Of a stretch of 64,000 nt of DNA, positions 36,513 to 45,697 are shown one piece after another. The stretch's first letter is position 1, and every line of letters starts with the position of its first letter. Under the pieces are notes generated by a model that saw nothing but the letters and a program-made list of their open reading frames with translations, was not told the DNA's origin and did not search any database. Source of the DNA: Pseudomonas sp. TH41. Its GTDB lineage: Bacteria > Pseudomonadota > Gammaproteobacteria > Pseudomonadales > Pseudomonadaceae. The DNA is taken from the NCBI RefSeq assembly GCF_016650695.1, contig NZ_JAEKFH010000003.1:2376001-2440000 (forward strand), written 5' to 3'. Both the position numbers and the translations under genes were made by a program.

Positions 36513-37844
36513 ATGAACAAGTCGACCTTGGCTTTGGCCGTGGCTGTTGGGGTTTTGGCGCAGCAGGCAGGCGCCGCCGGTTTCCTGGAAGACAGCAAGG
36601 CTTCCGTTAGTTCCCGCACCATGTTTTACGACCAGGATAACCGTGAAGGCGGCGCGGATCAGAAAGAGACCGCAGAAGGCCTGAAGTTCGATTATCTGTC
36701 CGGTTTCACCCAGGGTACTGTTGGTTTCGGTATCGATGCCCAAGCAATGATGGGCATCCATCTGGACGGCGGCAAGGGTCACCACCCAGCCACCAACACA
36801 TTCTTCCCAAGCGATACCGATGGCTCGGCCGTGGACGAGTGGAGCCGTGGGGCGGCTAACGTCAAGGCACGCTTCTCGAAGACCGAGGCTCACCTGGGTG
36901 GCGCTCTGGCACCCCAGTTGCCGATCCTGCTATCGAACGACAGCCGCCTGCTGCCACAGACCTTTGACGGCGGCACCATCACTTCGAAGGAAATCGACAA
37001 CGTCACTATCAACGCAGGTCAACTGGAGCACTCGGCGGGTCGCGCCTCGTCCAACTCCACCGGCCTGGCAGTGAATGGCGGTACTCAGGACAGCAACCAG
37101 TTCCGCTACGCCGGTGCTGACTGGAAGGTCACCAAAGACCTGACCCTGCAGTACTACCATGCGAATCTGAAGGATTACTACAAACAGGACTTCCTTGGCT
37201 TGATCCACGTTTTCACGATCGACGCCAATCAGTCCTTCAAGACGGATCTCCGTTATTTTGACAGCGGCTCCGACGGCAAGAACGGCGATCCAGGCTATCA
37301 GTTCAATAACAACGGTGGTTTCGCCAAGAACCCGGGCGAAGTCGACAACAAGACCTGGAGCGCCATGTTCACCTACACCCTGGGTGGCAGCGCGTTCCTG
37401 CTGGGCCATCAGCGTGTGAACGATGACGGCGGCTTCGTCATGCTGAACCAGGGCAGCGTAGTTAATGACAATAACCGTTCGGAAGGGAACGGGGGCACCA
37501 GCTTCTATCTGTTCACCGACTCCATGATTAACAGCTTTATCCGTGCCGGTGAAAACACCACCTTCGGTCAGTACAGCTACGACTTCGCCAGCTTGGGTGT
37601 ACCAGGTCTGAAAGCGTCGGTCGCCTACCTGCATGGCGACGATATCAAAGCCACGACCGGCAATGGCCCTGATGCATCCGAGTGGGAGCGCGACATGCGG
37701 ATCGACTACACCATCCAGCAGGGTGCCCTTAAAGGTTTCGGCGTGACGTTGCGTAATGGCGTCTACCGTGGCAGTGAAGTCTCCGCCAGCCCAGATATTG
37801 ACCAGACCCGTCTGATCTTCAACTACACCTACAGCTTCCTGTAA
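36513..37844 (+). CDS. OprD-family outer membrane porin (first of tandem pair)
   Basis: Substrate-specific 18-stranded porin of the OprD family, 443 residues. The signal peptide (MNKSTLALAVAVGVLAQQ to AGAA near 23) is followed by GFLEDSKASVSSRTMFYDQD, typical of the OprE/OpdT-like group. RYAGADWKVTKDLTLQYYHA and SEWERDMRIDYTIQQGALKGFG are conserved family stretches, and the protein ends in NYTYSFL with a terminal aromatic-Leu pair. Its position in the sulfur block suggests uptake of an organosulfur compound or sulfonate, but that is inference. It has its own terminator. Confidence 0.9.
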   Translation: MNKSTLALAVAVGVLAQQAGAAGFLEDSKASVSSRTMFYDQDNREGGADQKETAEGLKFDYLSGFTQGTVGFGIDAQAMMGIHLDGGKGHHPATNTFFPSDTDGSAVDEWSRGAANVKARFSKTEAHLGGALAPQLPILLSNDSRLLPQTFDGGTITSKEIDNVTINAGQLEHSAGRASSNSTGLAVNGGTQDSNQFRYAGADWKVTKDLTLQYYHANLKDYYKQDFLGLIHVFTIDANQSFKTDLRYFDSGSDGKNGDPGYQFNNNGGFAKNPGEVDNKTWSAMFTYTLGGSAFLLGHQRVNDDGGFVMLNQGSVVNDNNRSEGNGGTSFYLFTDSMINSFIRAGENTTFGQYSYDFASLGVPGLKASVAYLHGDDIKATTGNGPDASEWERDMRIDYTIQQGALKGFGVTLRNGVYRGSEVSASPDIDQTRLIFNYTYSFL

Positions 37845-37858
37845 TAGCTTCAAGACGA

Positions 37859-37887
37859 AGCCTCGCCAGCTGGCGAGGCTTTTTTTC
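37859..37887 (+). terminator. Rho-independent terminator of porin 1
   Basis: AGCCTCGCCAG/CTGGCGAGGCT folds into a near-perfect hairpin followed by six or more T residues, 15 bases after the stop codon. Confidence 0.94.
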
Positions 37888-37932
37888 GTCTTTTCTTTTA
37901 TATTCCAAAAACAGCTAGGCTAGTTATTTTTT

Positions 37933-38132
37933 ATTCTTTTTAGCTTTTTATCCGAAGGCCTACAGTAAGCCGGTCCGACATTCACGGTGAGTCTCGGATT
38001 TCGGCAATTTCGTCCCGCGACAATTGATCAGTTCAGGAATTGGCCTTTCGCCAGATACCTCGGATTTGCCATGTGTTGGCATATTCCATAATGATATTAA
38101 AAATTTATAAACGATTCTTTTTAGGCTTATGA
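37933..38132. promoter_or_regulatory. Upstream region of porin 2 with two ATTCTTTTT boxes
   Basis: The 411-base gap between the porins has two copies of ATTCTTTTTAG, at 37933 and 38114. The second reads ATTCTTTTTAGGCTTATGA and matches the porin 1 box (36322-36340) at 17 of 19 positions. The 45 bases before both porin start codons (GAAACACA, AATTAGAAAC, AGGAGCGAAACAA) are also nearly identical. The stretch is A/T-rich around 37895-37960 and 38080-38135, and holds no gene I can support. Confidence 0.45.
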
Positions 38133-38255
38133 ATCTGTATCCTGCCGCGGCCAAACGACCGGACTAGACGGTCTGCCGCGAATTACGCGTTGAGGATCCC
38201 GGGCGATCGATCCAGGACCAGAAACACAGAATTAGAAACAATAGGAGCGAAACAA

Positions 38256-39599
38256 ATGAACAAGTCCACCTTGACCCTGGCTGTGGCCGTAGGGGTTTTG
38301 GCGCAGCAGGCAAGCGCCGCAGGTTTCATCGAAGACAGCAAGGCAACGTTGGGGCTGCGTAACTTCTACATCAACACCGATTACCGTGACGGTACCGGCC
38401 CGAACAAAAACGAAGAGTGGGGCCAAGGCTTCGATCTGCGTTTCATCTCCGGTTACACCCAAGGCACCGTTGGCTTTGGTGTTGATGCGATCGGCTTGCT
38501 GGGCGTTAAGCTGGATTCGGGTGGCGGCACTAACGGCGCCACTGCGACTTCCTACGGCGGCACTGTTTTCCCAAGCAAGTCCAACGGCGAAGCGGTTGAT
38601 GACTTCTCCAGCCTGGGCCTGACTGCCAAAGCCAAGGTCTCTCAGACCGAGCTGAAATTGGGCACCCTGCAGCCAAAACTGCCTGTCATCGTCACCAATG
38701 ACGGTCGTCTGTTGCCACAAACCTGGCAGGGTGGCCAGATCAGCTCGAACGACATTAAGGATCTGACCCTGATCGGTGGTCAGATTGAGCAGGCCAAAGG
38801 TCGTAACTCAAGCAACAACCAACAGTTGTCGATTTCGGGCGCCAACGGCCGAAGCGCAACTGCTCGTGACAGCAACAAGTTCATCTATGCCGGCGGTGAC
38901 TACAAAATCACCAAAGACCTGACGGCCCAGTACTACTACGGCAACCTGGAAGACTTCTACAAGCAACACTTCCTGGGTCTGGTTCACAACTGGGCCATCG
39001 GCCCGGGCGTGTTGAAGTCGGACTTTCGCTACTTCAACAGCTCTGACGACGGAGCCAACGGTCACAATCCGCTTTACTACAGCACCGGCAACTACAGCGG
39101 CGTGCCTAACGGAAAAGGCCAGGTCGACAACAACCTGTACAGCGGCCTGTTCCTGTACTCCGTTGCCGGTCACACCTTCGGTGGCGGTTACCAGGTCAGC
39201 AACGGCAGCAGCGACTTCCCGTGGCTGAACCAAGGCGACGGCTCGTCGAACTACACCATCACCGATTCGCAAATCCAGAAGTTCGGCCGTGCCGGCGAGC
39301 GCACCTGGCTAGCACGCTATTCGTATGACTTCGCCAAGGTCGGCGTGCCTGGCCTGACGGCGGGTATGGTTTATCTGCATGGCGACAATATCGACACCGT
39401 TAACGCTCGCGGTGCAGAGGCGGCTAACGGCGCTTCCGAGTGGGAACGCGACCTGACCGTTGGTTACGTTGTTCAGTCCGGCGCGTTGAAAAACCTCGGC
39501 GTGATGTGGAAAAACGCTACCTGGCGTACCGACCTGCCGAGCACGCGCTCCCAGGACGAAAACCGCCTGATCGTCAGCTACTCGATCCCGCTGCTGTAA
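38256..39599 (+). CDS. OprD-family outer membrane porin (second of tandem pair)
   Basis: A paralogue of the preceding porin, 447 residues, with almost the same signal peptide (MNKSTLTLAVAVGVLAQQ to SAA) and ribosome-site context (AGGAGCGAAACAA). ATG 38256 is preferred over an upstream in-frame ATG for that reason. The body shares GFIEDSKATLGLRN, KFIYAGGDYKITKDLTAQYY and SEWERDLTVGYVVQSGALKN with OprD-type porins but differs in loops, so substrate range probably differs. It is probably expressed under the same condition as porin 1. Confidence 0.9.
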   Translation: MNKSTLTLAVAVGVLAQQASAAGFIEDSKATLGLRNFYINTDYRDGTGPNKNEEWGQGFDLRFISGYTQGTVGFGVDAIGLLGVKLDSGGGTNGATATSYGGTVFPSKSNGEAVDDFSSLGLTAKAKVSQTELKLGTLQPKLPVIVTNDGRLLPQTWQGGQISSNDIKDLTLIGGQIEQAKGRNSSNNQQLSISGANGRSATARDSNKFIYAGGDYKITKDLTAQYYYGNLEDFYKQHFLGLVHNWAIGPGVLKSDFRYFNSSDDGANGHNPLYYSTGNYSGVPNGKGQVDNNLYSGLFLYSVAGHTFGGGYQVSNGSSDFPWLNQGDGSSNYTITDSQIQKFGRAGERTWLARYSYDFAKVGVPGLTAGMVYLHGDNIDTVNARGAEAANGASEWERDLTVGYVVQSGALKNLGVMWKNATWRTDLPSTRSQDENRLIVSYSIPLL

Positions 39600-39620
39600 C
39601 AGCGCTCGCGTCACTGACGT

Positions 39621-39660
39621 AAAAAAGCCCCGCCCGGCATCACGCCGGGCGGGGCTTTTG
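39621..39660 (+). terminator. Strong terminator of porin 2
   Basis: A perfect 14-bp stem AAGCCCCGCCCGGC with its complement, flanked by A and T runs, lies 22 bases after the porin stop codon. It may work in both directions. Confidence 0.94.
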
Positions 39661-39781
39661 CGTTTCAAGTCAGGCTCACCCCCGTAAACCCTCCTCGAAA
39701 TTTCCCTCTTTTGCAGCAACTCAGACCTTCTCGAACCTTGTGGGCGATGTTCGTCGCGATGCTGGCAGAGGTCCAGTGAAC

Positions 39782-39840
39782 AGATCTTTAATATTCATTT
39801 AAGATCTAAATAAATCGATATTTATTCTTTTTAATTCATA
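39782..39840. promoter_or_regulatory. lsfA upstream region with dyad and two shared motifs
   Basis: AGATCTT (39782-39788) and AAGATCT (39801-39807) form an inverted repeat. TATTCATTTAAGATCTA (39792-39808) read on the other strand matches the ssuE upstream motif at 40687 at 15 of 17 positions. ATTCTTTTT (39824-39832) is the box seen before both porins. The GGAGCA ribosome site follows near 39880. Confidence 0.45.
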
Positions 39841-39890
39841 GGCAACACAGGCACAGTTGAGCTCAACCCGCACTCATCAGGAGCAGCACC

Positions 39891-40529
39891 ATGAGCCTCA
39901 GACTGGGCGATATTGCCCCCGATTTCGAACAGGATTCCAGCGTCGGCACCCTCCGTTTCCACGAATGGCTGGGCGATAGCTGGGGCGTGCTGTTCTCCCA
40001 CCCGGCGGACTTCACCCCGGTGTGCACCACCGAACTCGGCTTCACTGCCAGGCTCAAGGATGATTTTGCCAAGCGAGGCGTCAAGGCCATCGCCCTGTCC
40101 GTAGACCCGGTGGATTCGCACCACAAGTGGATCGAGGACATCAACGAAACCCAGAACACCCTCGTTACCTTCCCGATCCTCGCCGATGCCGACCGCAAGG
40201 TGTCGGACCTCTACGACCTGATCCACCCAAACGCCAACGACACCCTGACCGTGCGCTCGCTGTTTGTGATCGATCCGAATAAAAAGGTTCGGCTGACCAT
40301 CACGTACCCGGCCAGCACCGGCCGCAACTTCCACGAGATTTTGCGAGTGATCGACTCGCTGCAACTCACCGACCACTACAAAGTGGCCACCCCGGCCAAC
40401 TGGCAGGACGGTGATGAAGTGGTGATCGTGCCGTCGCTCAAGGACGAAGACGAAATCAAGCAACGCTTTCCCAAGGGTTATCGTGCGGTGAAACCGTACC
40501 TGCGCCTGACGCCGCAGCCTAATCGTTGA
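39891..40529 (+). CDS. lsfA: 1-Cys peroxiredoxin LsfA
   Basis: Peroxidase of the Prx6 type, made under sulfate limitation and protective against peroxide. The 212 residues carry the single peroxidatic cysteine Cys45 in PADFTPVCTTELGF, the conserved Arg and Thr of the active site, and a C-terminal dimerisation domain (RVIDSLQLTDHYKVATPANW). It has the expected length and agrees closely, by recall, with P. putida LsfA. It precedes the ssu operon as part of the sulfur-starvation genes. Confidence 0.94.
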   Translation: MSLRLGDIAPDFEQDSSVGTLRFHEWLGDSWGVLFSHPADFTPVCTTELGFTARLKDDFAKRGVKAIALSVDPVDSHHKWIEDINETQNTLVTFPILADADRKVSDLYDLIHPNANDTLTVRSLFVIDPNKKVRLTITYPASTGRNFHEILRVIDSLQLTDHYKVATPANWQDGDEVVIVPSLKDEDEIKQRFPKGYRAVKPYLRLTPQPNR

Positions 40530-40612
40530 AGATCAAAAGATCGCAGCCTGCGGCAGCTCCTACAGGTGAACGCCGATCCATGTAGGAGCTGCCGCAGGCT
40601 GCGATCTTTTGA
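40530..40612. repeat. REPIN, family A
   Basis: Full pair of arms starting one base after the lsfA stop codon; the arms are perfect complements through CAGCTCCTACA. It separates lsfA from its terminator. Confidence 0.93.
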
Positions 40613-40636
40613 AGGTCTCCACAAAGCAGAGGGTTT

Positions 40637-40664
40637 CAGGCCGTTTTTACGGCCTGTTTTTTTT
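40637..40664 (+). terminator. Terminator between lsfA and ssuE
   Basis: CAGGCCGT/ACGGCCTG with a four-T loop is followed by eight T residues. It ends lsfA transcription, so ssu must start from its own promoter downstream. Confidence 0.92.
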
Positions 40665-40686
40665 GTCTAAAGAAAGGTATTTCGCA

Positions 40687-40703
40687 TAGATCTTAAGCGA
40701 ATA
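40687..40703. promoter_or_regulatory. ssuE upstream motif shared with lsfA
   Basis: TAGATCTTAAGCGAATA matches, in inverse orientation, the element before lsfA at 39792-39808 (15 of 17). A/T-rich half-sites (GAATAA, ATAAAT) continue to 40740. This is a candidate site for a sulfur regulator such as CysB. Confidence 0.4.
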
Positions 40704-40813
40704 ACCAAATGAATAAATATGATTTATAGATATATAAATCACCTGTTAAGGTCACTCCATCGAAGCGAGATCGCAAACCGCGAATCGCCCGCACCGTTCA
40801 AGGAATCGTCTGA

Positions 40814-41407
40814 ATGCTGGTCGTCTCACTCGGTGGCAGTCCCAGTCCGCGCTCCCGTTCCGGAGTCTTGCTGGAACGCTCCCAACGCTGGTTACAGCAG
40901 CAAGGTGTGGAAGTGGTGAGTTACCAGGTAAGGGACTTCCCGGCCGAAGACTTGCTGCATGCACGCTTTGACAGTCCGAAGGTGATCGACTTGCTGCAAC
41001 AGATCGAAAACGCGGATGGGCTGTTGATCGCTACACCGGTCTACAAGGCATCGTTCTCCGGTGCACTGAAAACCGTGTTGGACTTGCTGCCCGAACGGGC
41101 GCTGGCCCACAAAGTGGTTCTGCCCATGGCAACCGGTGGCAGCATCGCCCACATGCTGGCGGTGGACTACGCGCTCAAACCGGTGCTGTCGGCGTTGAAA
41201 GCCCAGGAAATGCTCCACGGGATTTTCGCGGTAGACAGCCAGATCGCTTACGGCGAAGGCAGCGCCCAGGCGCAATTGGCGCCGGAGCTGGAACAACGAT
41301 TGAACGAATCGCTGGAGTTGTTTTTCAGCGCCATGGCCCGACGGCCCAAGCCGCTCGATCCGAACCTGTTGAATGAACGTTTGTTGAGTGCTCGCTGGAG
41401 CATTTAA
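40814..41407 (+). CDS. ssuE: NADPH-dependent FMN reductase SsuE
   Basis: Supplies reduced FMN to the alkanesulfonate monooxygenase SsuD. The 197-residue flavodoxin-like protein starts [16 protein letters not shown], which forms the FMN phosphate loop, and has [24 protein letters not shown] near residues 75-98. It heads the ssu operon, 100 bases before ssuA, which is the usual order in Pseudomonas. Confidence 0.94.
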   Translation: MLVVSLGGSPSPRSRSGVLLERSQRWLQQQGVEVVSYQVRDFPAEDLLHARFDSPKVIDLLQQIENADGLLIATPVYKASFSGALKTVLDLLPERALAHKVVLPMATGGSIAHMLAVDYALKPVLSALKAQEMLHGIFAVDSQIAYGEGSAQAQLAPELEQRLNESLELFFSAMARRPKPLDPNLLNERLLSARWSI

Positions 41408-41508
41408 GCCTGCACTTAAGCCACACCTGAATTTGAAGTACTCACCTTACTCAGCCGCCAACGGCCAAGCAGGTGCAGCCAAAACCTAACTGCAAAAAGG
41501 AGAGCGCT

Positions 41509-42474
41509 ATGCGCACTGTCATTTTGCGTCGTGGTCTGGTCGCCCTGTTTGTTGCGGCTGTGTCCTTCGGCGTTATTTCTCAAGCTCAGGCCGAGACGTT
41601 ACGAATCGGTTATCAAAAGTACGGCACGTTGGTGCTGCTCAAAGCCAAGGGCACGCTGGAAAAACGCCTCGCCGCCCAAGGCGTGGAGGTGCAATGGACT
41701 GAATTTCCCGGTGGCCCGCAGTTGCTTGAAGGCCTGAACGTCGGCTCCATCGACTTCGGCGTCACCGGTGAAACACCTCCCGTCTTCGCCCAAGCGGCGG
41801 GCGCTGATTTGCTCTACGTCGCCTACGAACCGCCAGCCCCCCACAGCGAAGCGATCCTGGTGCCGAAGGACTCGGCGATCAAATCGGTGCAGGACCTCAA
41901 GGGCAAGAAAGTCGTCCTGAATAAAGGCTCCAACGTCCACTACCTGCTGGTTCGCGCCCTGGAAGACGCCGGCCTCAAATACACCGATATCCAGACCGTA
42001 TTCCTGCCGCCCGCCGATGCCCGCGCCGCGTTCGAGCGTGGCAGTGTCGATGCCTGGGTGATCTGGGACCCCTACCAGGCTGCCGCCGAACAGCAACTGC
42101 AAGCACGCACCTTGCGTGATGGCCAAGGCATCGTCGACAACCATCAGTTCTACCTGGCGACCAAGCCTTACGCGCAAAAAAATCCTGAGGTGATCAAGGC
42201 CCTGGTGGAAGAAGTTCGCGCGGTCGGCGAGTGGTCCAAGGCCAACCCCGTCGAGGTGACCCAACAGGTTTCGCCACTGATCGGCCTGCCAGCGGACATC
42301 ACCCTGACCTCGATGAAACGCCAGGGTTACGGTGCGCTGTTCCTCACGCCTGAAGTGATCGCCGCCCAACAGAAAATCGCCGACACCTTCTACCAGCTCA
42401 AGCTGATTCCGAAGCCATTGAGCATCAAAGACGTGATCTGGACGCCACCGGCGGCCGTTGCCAACGCACAGTAA
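41509..42474 (+). CDS. ssuA: Sulfonate ABC transporter substrate-binding protein SsuA
   Basis: Periplasmic binding protein for aliphatic sulfonates. The 321 residues begin with a signal peptide (LVALFVAAVSFGVISQAQAE, cleaved near 28). They contain LRIGYQKYGTLVLLKAKGTLE, WTEFPGGPQLLEGLNVGSID and FGVTGETPPVFAQAAGADL, the ligand pocket features of SsuA. ATG 41509 has AAGGAG upstream. It lies between ssuE and ssuD in the operon. Confidence 0.94.
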   Translation: MRTVILRRGLVALFVAAVSFGVISQAQAETLRIGYQKYGTLVLLKAKGTLEKRLAAQGVEVQWTEFPGGPQLLEGLNVGSIDFGVTGETPPVFAQAAGADLLYVAYEPPAPHSEAILVPKDSAIKSVQDLKGKKVVLNKGSNVHYLLVRALEDAGLKYTDIQTVFLPPADARAAFERGSVDAWVIWDPYQAAAEQQLQARTLRDGQGIVDNHQFYLATKPYAQKNPEVIKALVEEVRAVGEWSKANPVEVTQQVSPLIGLPADITLTSMKRQGYGALFLTPEVIAAQQKIADTFYQLKLIPKPLSIKDVIWTPPAAVANAQ

Positions 42475-42499
42475 TTCGACTTTTTAAGGAGACCACTCC

Positions 42500-43648
42500 A
42501 TGAGCCTCAATATCTTCTGGTTCCTGCCTACCCACGGTGACGGCCATTACCTTGGCACCGCCGAAGGCGCTCGCGCCGTCGACCACGGTTACCTGCAACA
42601 AGTCGCGCAAGCGGCGGATCGCCTGGGCTTCGGCGGGGTGCTGATTCCCACCGGTCGCTCCTGCGAAGACTCGTGGCTGGTGGCGGCGTCGCTGATCCCG
42701 GTGACCCAGCGTTTGAAATTCCTCGTCGCCCTGCGCCCCGGGATCATTTCCCCGACGGTAGCGGCGCGTCAGGCCGCCACGCTGGATCGCTTGTCCGGAG
42801 GGCGTGCGCTGTTCAACCTGGTGACCGGGGGTGATCCGGAGGAGTTGGCCGGCGACGGTTTGTTCCTCAGCCACGAAGAGCGCTATCAAGCCTCGGTGGA
42901 ATTCACCCGCATCTGGCGTCGCGTGCTGGAAGGCGAAACCGTTGATTACGACGGTCAGCACATCAGCGTGAAGGGCGCGAAGTTGCTCTATCCACCGATC
43001 CAGCAACCGCGTCCGCCCCTGTACTTCGGCGGCTCGTCGGAAGCGGCGCAGGACCTGGCGGCTGAACAGGTGGAAATGGTCCTGACCTGGGGCGAACCAC
43101 CGGCCGCTGTTGCGGAAAAGATCGAACAAGTGCGCGCCAAAGCGGCGAAGCTCGGACGCACCGTGCGCTTCGGCATTCGCTTGCACGTGATCGTTCGCGA
43201 AACCAATGCCGAAGCCTGGCAAGCGGCGGATCGACTGATCTCGCACCTGGACGACGACACCATTGCGCGCGCCCAGGCCTCCCTGGCGCGCTTCGATTCC
43301 GTTGGCCAGCAACGCATGGCCGCGCTGCATGGCGGTAGCCGCGACAACCTGGAAGTCAGTCCCAACCTTTGGGCCGGCGTCGGCTTGGTGCGTGGCGGTG
43401 CCGGGACAGCGCTGGTGGGCGACGGTCCGACCGTGGCCGCACGTGTGAAGGAGTACGCGGACCTGGGCATCGACACGTTCATCTTCTCCGGTTATCCACA
43501 CCTGGAAGAATCCTATCGCGTCGCCGAATTGCTGTTCCCGCATCTGGATATCGAGCGTCCCGAACTGCCGAAAAGCAGCGGTTACGTCAGCCCGTTCGGC
43601 GAGATGGTGGCCAACGACATCCTTCCCAAAGCTGCGTCCCAGAGCTGA
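42500..43648 (+). CDS. ssuD: FMNH2-dependent alkanesulfonate monooxygenase SsuD
   Basis: Cleaves C1-C14 alkanesulfonates to the aldehyde and sulfite, using oxygen and FMNH2 from SsuE. The 382-residue luciferase-like TIM barrel starts [19 protein letters not shown] and has [18 protein letters not shown] with the active-site cysteine, plus [16 protein letters not shown]. Length and motifs fit SsuD closely. AAGGAG precedes the ATG. ssuC follows nine bases later. Confidence 0.96.
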   Translation: MSLNIFWFLPTHGDGHYLGTAEGARAVDHGYLQQVAQAADRLGFGGVLIPTGRSCEDSWLVAASLIPVTQRLKFLVALRPGIISPTVAARQAATLDRLSGGRALFNLVTGGDPEELAGDGLFLSHEERYQASVEFTRIWRRVLEGETVDYDGQHISVKGAKLLYPPIQQPRPPLYFGGSSEAAQDLAAEQVEMVLTWGEPPAAVAEKIEQVRAKAAKLGRTVRFGIRLHVIVRETNAEAWQAADRLISHLDDDTIARAQASLARFDSVGQQRMAALHGGSRDNLEVSPNLWAGVGLVRGGAGTALVGDGPTVAARVKEYADLGIDTFIFSGYPHLEESYRVAELLFPHLDIERPELPKSSGYVSPFGEMVANDILPKAASQS

Positions 43649-43657
43649 GACGCCGCC

Positions 43658-44440
43658 ATGAAGAAACTCATCCACACCCTGGCCCCTTGGGCGTTGCCGA
43701 TCGTGTTGCTGGCAGTGTGGCAGTTGTCAGTGTCGGCGGGCTGGTTGTCGACGCGGATTCTGCCGGCGCCCATCGCCGTCATCGAGGCCGGCGTGAGCCT
43801 GGTGCGCAGCGGCGAAATCTGGACTCACCTGGCAATCAGCGGCTGGCGTGCGGCACTGGGCTTCACCATTGGCGGCAGTATCGGTCTGGCGTTGGGCTTC
43901 ATTACCGGCCTGTCGACATGGGGCGAACGCCTGCTCGACAGTTCGGTGCAGATGATCCGCAACGTGCCGCACCTGGCGCTGATTCCACTGGTGATCCTGT
44001 GGTTCGGCATCGACGAGTCGGCGAAGATTTTCCTGGTGGCGCTGGGCACCTTGTTCCCGATCTACCTCAACACCTACCACGGCATCCGCAACGTTGATCC
44101 GGCGTTGGTGGAAATGTCCCGCAGTTATGGTTTGTCCGGTTTCAGCCTGTTCCGCCAGGTGATCTTGCCCGGCGCGTTGCCTTCGATTCTGGTGGGCGTG
44201 CGTTTCGCCCTCGGCTTCATGTGGCTGACGCTGATCGTGGCGGAAACCATCTCCGCCAGCTCGGGCATCGGCTACCTGGCGATGAATGCCCGGGAGTTCT
44301 TGCAGACCGACGTGGTGGTGCTGGCGATTCTGTTGTACGCGGTGCTCGGAAAATTGGCCGACCTGGCGGCCCGTGGTCTTGAGCGTGTGTGGTTGCGCTG
44401 GCATCCGGCTTATCAAGTGACCAAAGGAGGTGCCGCATGA
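43658..44440 (+). CDS. ssuC: Sulfonate ABC transporter permease SsuC
   Basis: Inner-membrane channel of the sulfonate importer, 260 residues with about six spans. The binding-protein-dependent permease loop (EAA type) reads [25 protein letters not shown] near residue 152. It overlaps ssuB by four bases (ATGA), so the channel and its ATPase are translationally coupled. Confidence 0.94.
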   Translation: MKKLIHTLAPWALPIVLLAVWQLSVSAGWLSTRILPAPIAVIEAGVSLVRSGEIWTHLAISGWRAALGFTIGGSIGLALGFITGLSTWGERLLDSSVQMIRNVPHLALIPLVILWFGIDESAKIFLVALGTLFPIYLNTYHGIRNVDPALVEMSRSYGLSGFSLFRQVILPGALPSILVGVRFALGFMWLTLIVAETISASSGIGYLAMNAREFLQTDVVVLAILLYAVLGKLADLAARGLERVWLRWHPAYQVTKGGAA

Positions 44441-45243
44441 CGGCTCAACAACCTCCACGCCTGCTGCGCGGTATTCCGCTGGCAGTGCGCAAGCTGCAAA
44501 AAACCTTTGGCTCGCGACAGGTATTACGCGAGATCGACCTGCACATTCCTGCCGGTCAGTTCGTCGCCGTGGTTGGCCGCAGTGGTTGCGGCAAAAGTAC
44601 CCTGCTGCGCTTGCTCGCCGGTCTCGACAAACCCACGGGCGGTCAGTTGCTGGCCGGCTCGGCACCGCTGAGCGATGCGCGGGAAGACACGCGATTGATG
44701 TTTCAGGAAGCGCGATTGCTGCCGTGGAAAAAAGTCATCGACAACGTCGGCCTCGGACTCAAGGGCAACTGGCGTCCACAGGCGCTGGAAGCACTGGAGT
44801 CGGTCGGCCTGGCGGATCGTGCCCACGAATGGCCGGCGGCTCTGTCCGGTGGGCAGAAGCAACGTGTTGCGTTGGCCCGTGCGCTGATTCATCAACCGCG
44901 TTTGCTATTGCTCGACGAGCCGCTGGGGGCGCTGGATGCCCTGACCCGCATTGAAATGCAGCAACTGATCGAGCGGCTCTGGCAGAAGCACGGCTTCACC
45001 GTGTTGCTGGTGACCCACGACGTCAGTGAAGCGGTGGCGATTGCCGATCGGGTGATCCTGATCGAAGCGGGCGAAGTCGGCCTCGACCTGCACGTGGAAC
45101 TGCCGCGCCCACGGGTTCGGGGTTCCCATCGGCTGGCGGCGCTGGAAACCGAAGTCCTCAACCGCGTACTTGCACTGCCCGGCGAGCCGCCGCAACCGGA
45201 ACCTGTTTCACCCTTGCCTACGCAATTGCGTTGGGCTCAATAA
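44437..45243 (+). CDS. ssuB: Sulfonate ABC transporter ATPase SsuB
   Basis: ATP-binding subunit of the sulfonate importer, 268 residues. Walker A is GRSGCGKST near residue 47, the signature is [15 protein letters not shown] near 138, Walker B is [12 protein letters not shown], and the H-loop is [18 protein letters not shown] 44437 is preferred because AAAGGAGG precedes it, although a longer frame is open. Final residues are extended and proline-rich, as seen in Pseudomonas SsuB. Confidence 0.95.
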   Translation: MTAQQPPRLLRGIPLAVRKLQKTFGSRQVLREIDLHIPAGQFVAVVGRSGCGKSTLLRLLAGLDKPTGGQLLAGSAPLSDAREDTRLMFQEARLLPWKKVIDNVGLGLKGNWRPQALEALESVGLADRAHEWPAALSGGQKQRVALARALIHQPRLLLLDEPLGALDALTRIEMQQLIERLWQKHGFTVLLVTHDVSEAVAIADRVILIEAGEVGLDLHVELPRPRVRGSHRLAALETEVLNRVLALPGEPPQPEPVSPLPTQLRWAQ

Positions 45244-45277
45244 CTCAAGCCTCATCTCAACGACAGGAATTAACATC

Positions 45278-45493
45278 ATGACGATCAAAGCCATCAACGT
45301 TCGCAACCAATTCAAGGGCGCCATCAAGGAAATCGTACTCGGCGACGTCCTTTCAGAAATCGATGTGCAGACCGCGTCCGGCATCGTGACGTCGGTGATC
45401 ACCACCCGCTCGGTGAAAGAGCTGGAACTGGTGGTCGGCAGCGAAGTGATCGCGTTTGTGAAATCCACCGAGGTGTCGATCGCCAAGTTGTAA
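45278..45493 (+). CDS. ssuF: Molbindin-type TOBE protein SsuF
   Basis: A 71-residue single TOBE/Mop domain: MTIKAINVRNQFKGAIKEI, then GIVTSVITTRSVKELELVVG and VIAFVKSTEVSIAKL. Such molbindins bind molybdate or similar oxyanions as oligomers. In P. putida ssuF is needed for growth on sulfonates and aromatic sulfate esters, though its biochemical role is not clear. It ends the operon at a strong terminator. ACAGGAA stands upstream of the start. Confidence 0.94.
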   Translation: MTIKAINVRNQFKGAIKEIVLGDVLSEIDVQTASGIVTSVITTRSVKELELVVGSEVIAFVKSTEVSIAKL

Positions 45494-45511
45494 GGCGTGT
45501 GCGCTGCGAAC

Positions 45512-45546
45512 AACCCCGAATGGTGTGAGCCCTTCGGGGTTTTTTA
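45512..45546 (+). terminator. Terminator of the ssu operon
   Basis: AACCCCGAA pairs with TTCGGGGTT across a 12-base loop and is followed by T residues, 18 bases after the ssuF stop. Confidence 0.88.
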
Positions 45547-45579
45547 TGTGCATGAATCAGTGAGTTCGGTGGTGCAGCC

Positions 45580-45672
45580 TTCGCGAGCAAGCCCGCTCTC
45601 ACATTGGATCTGCGTCATACACAATTTCTCTGCTCACCGAGGATCAAATGTGGGAGCGGGCTTGCTCGCGAA
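45580..45672. repeat. REPIN, family C
   Basis: Arms TTCGCGAGCAAGCCCGCTC and complement enclose a 45-base spacer between converging ssuF and a TetR gene. One arm has CTC for the usual CCC. Confidence 0.9.
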
Positions 45673-45697
45673 GAGGCCATTGAAGGCAGCAAAGAAA

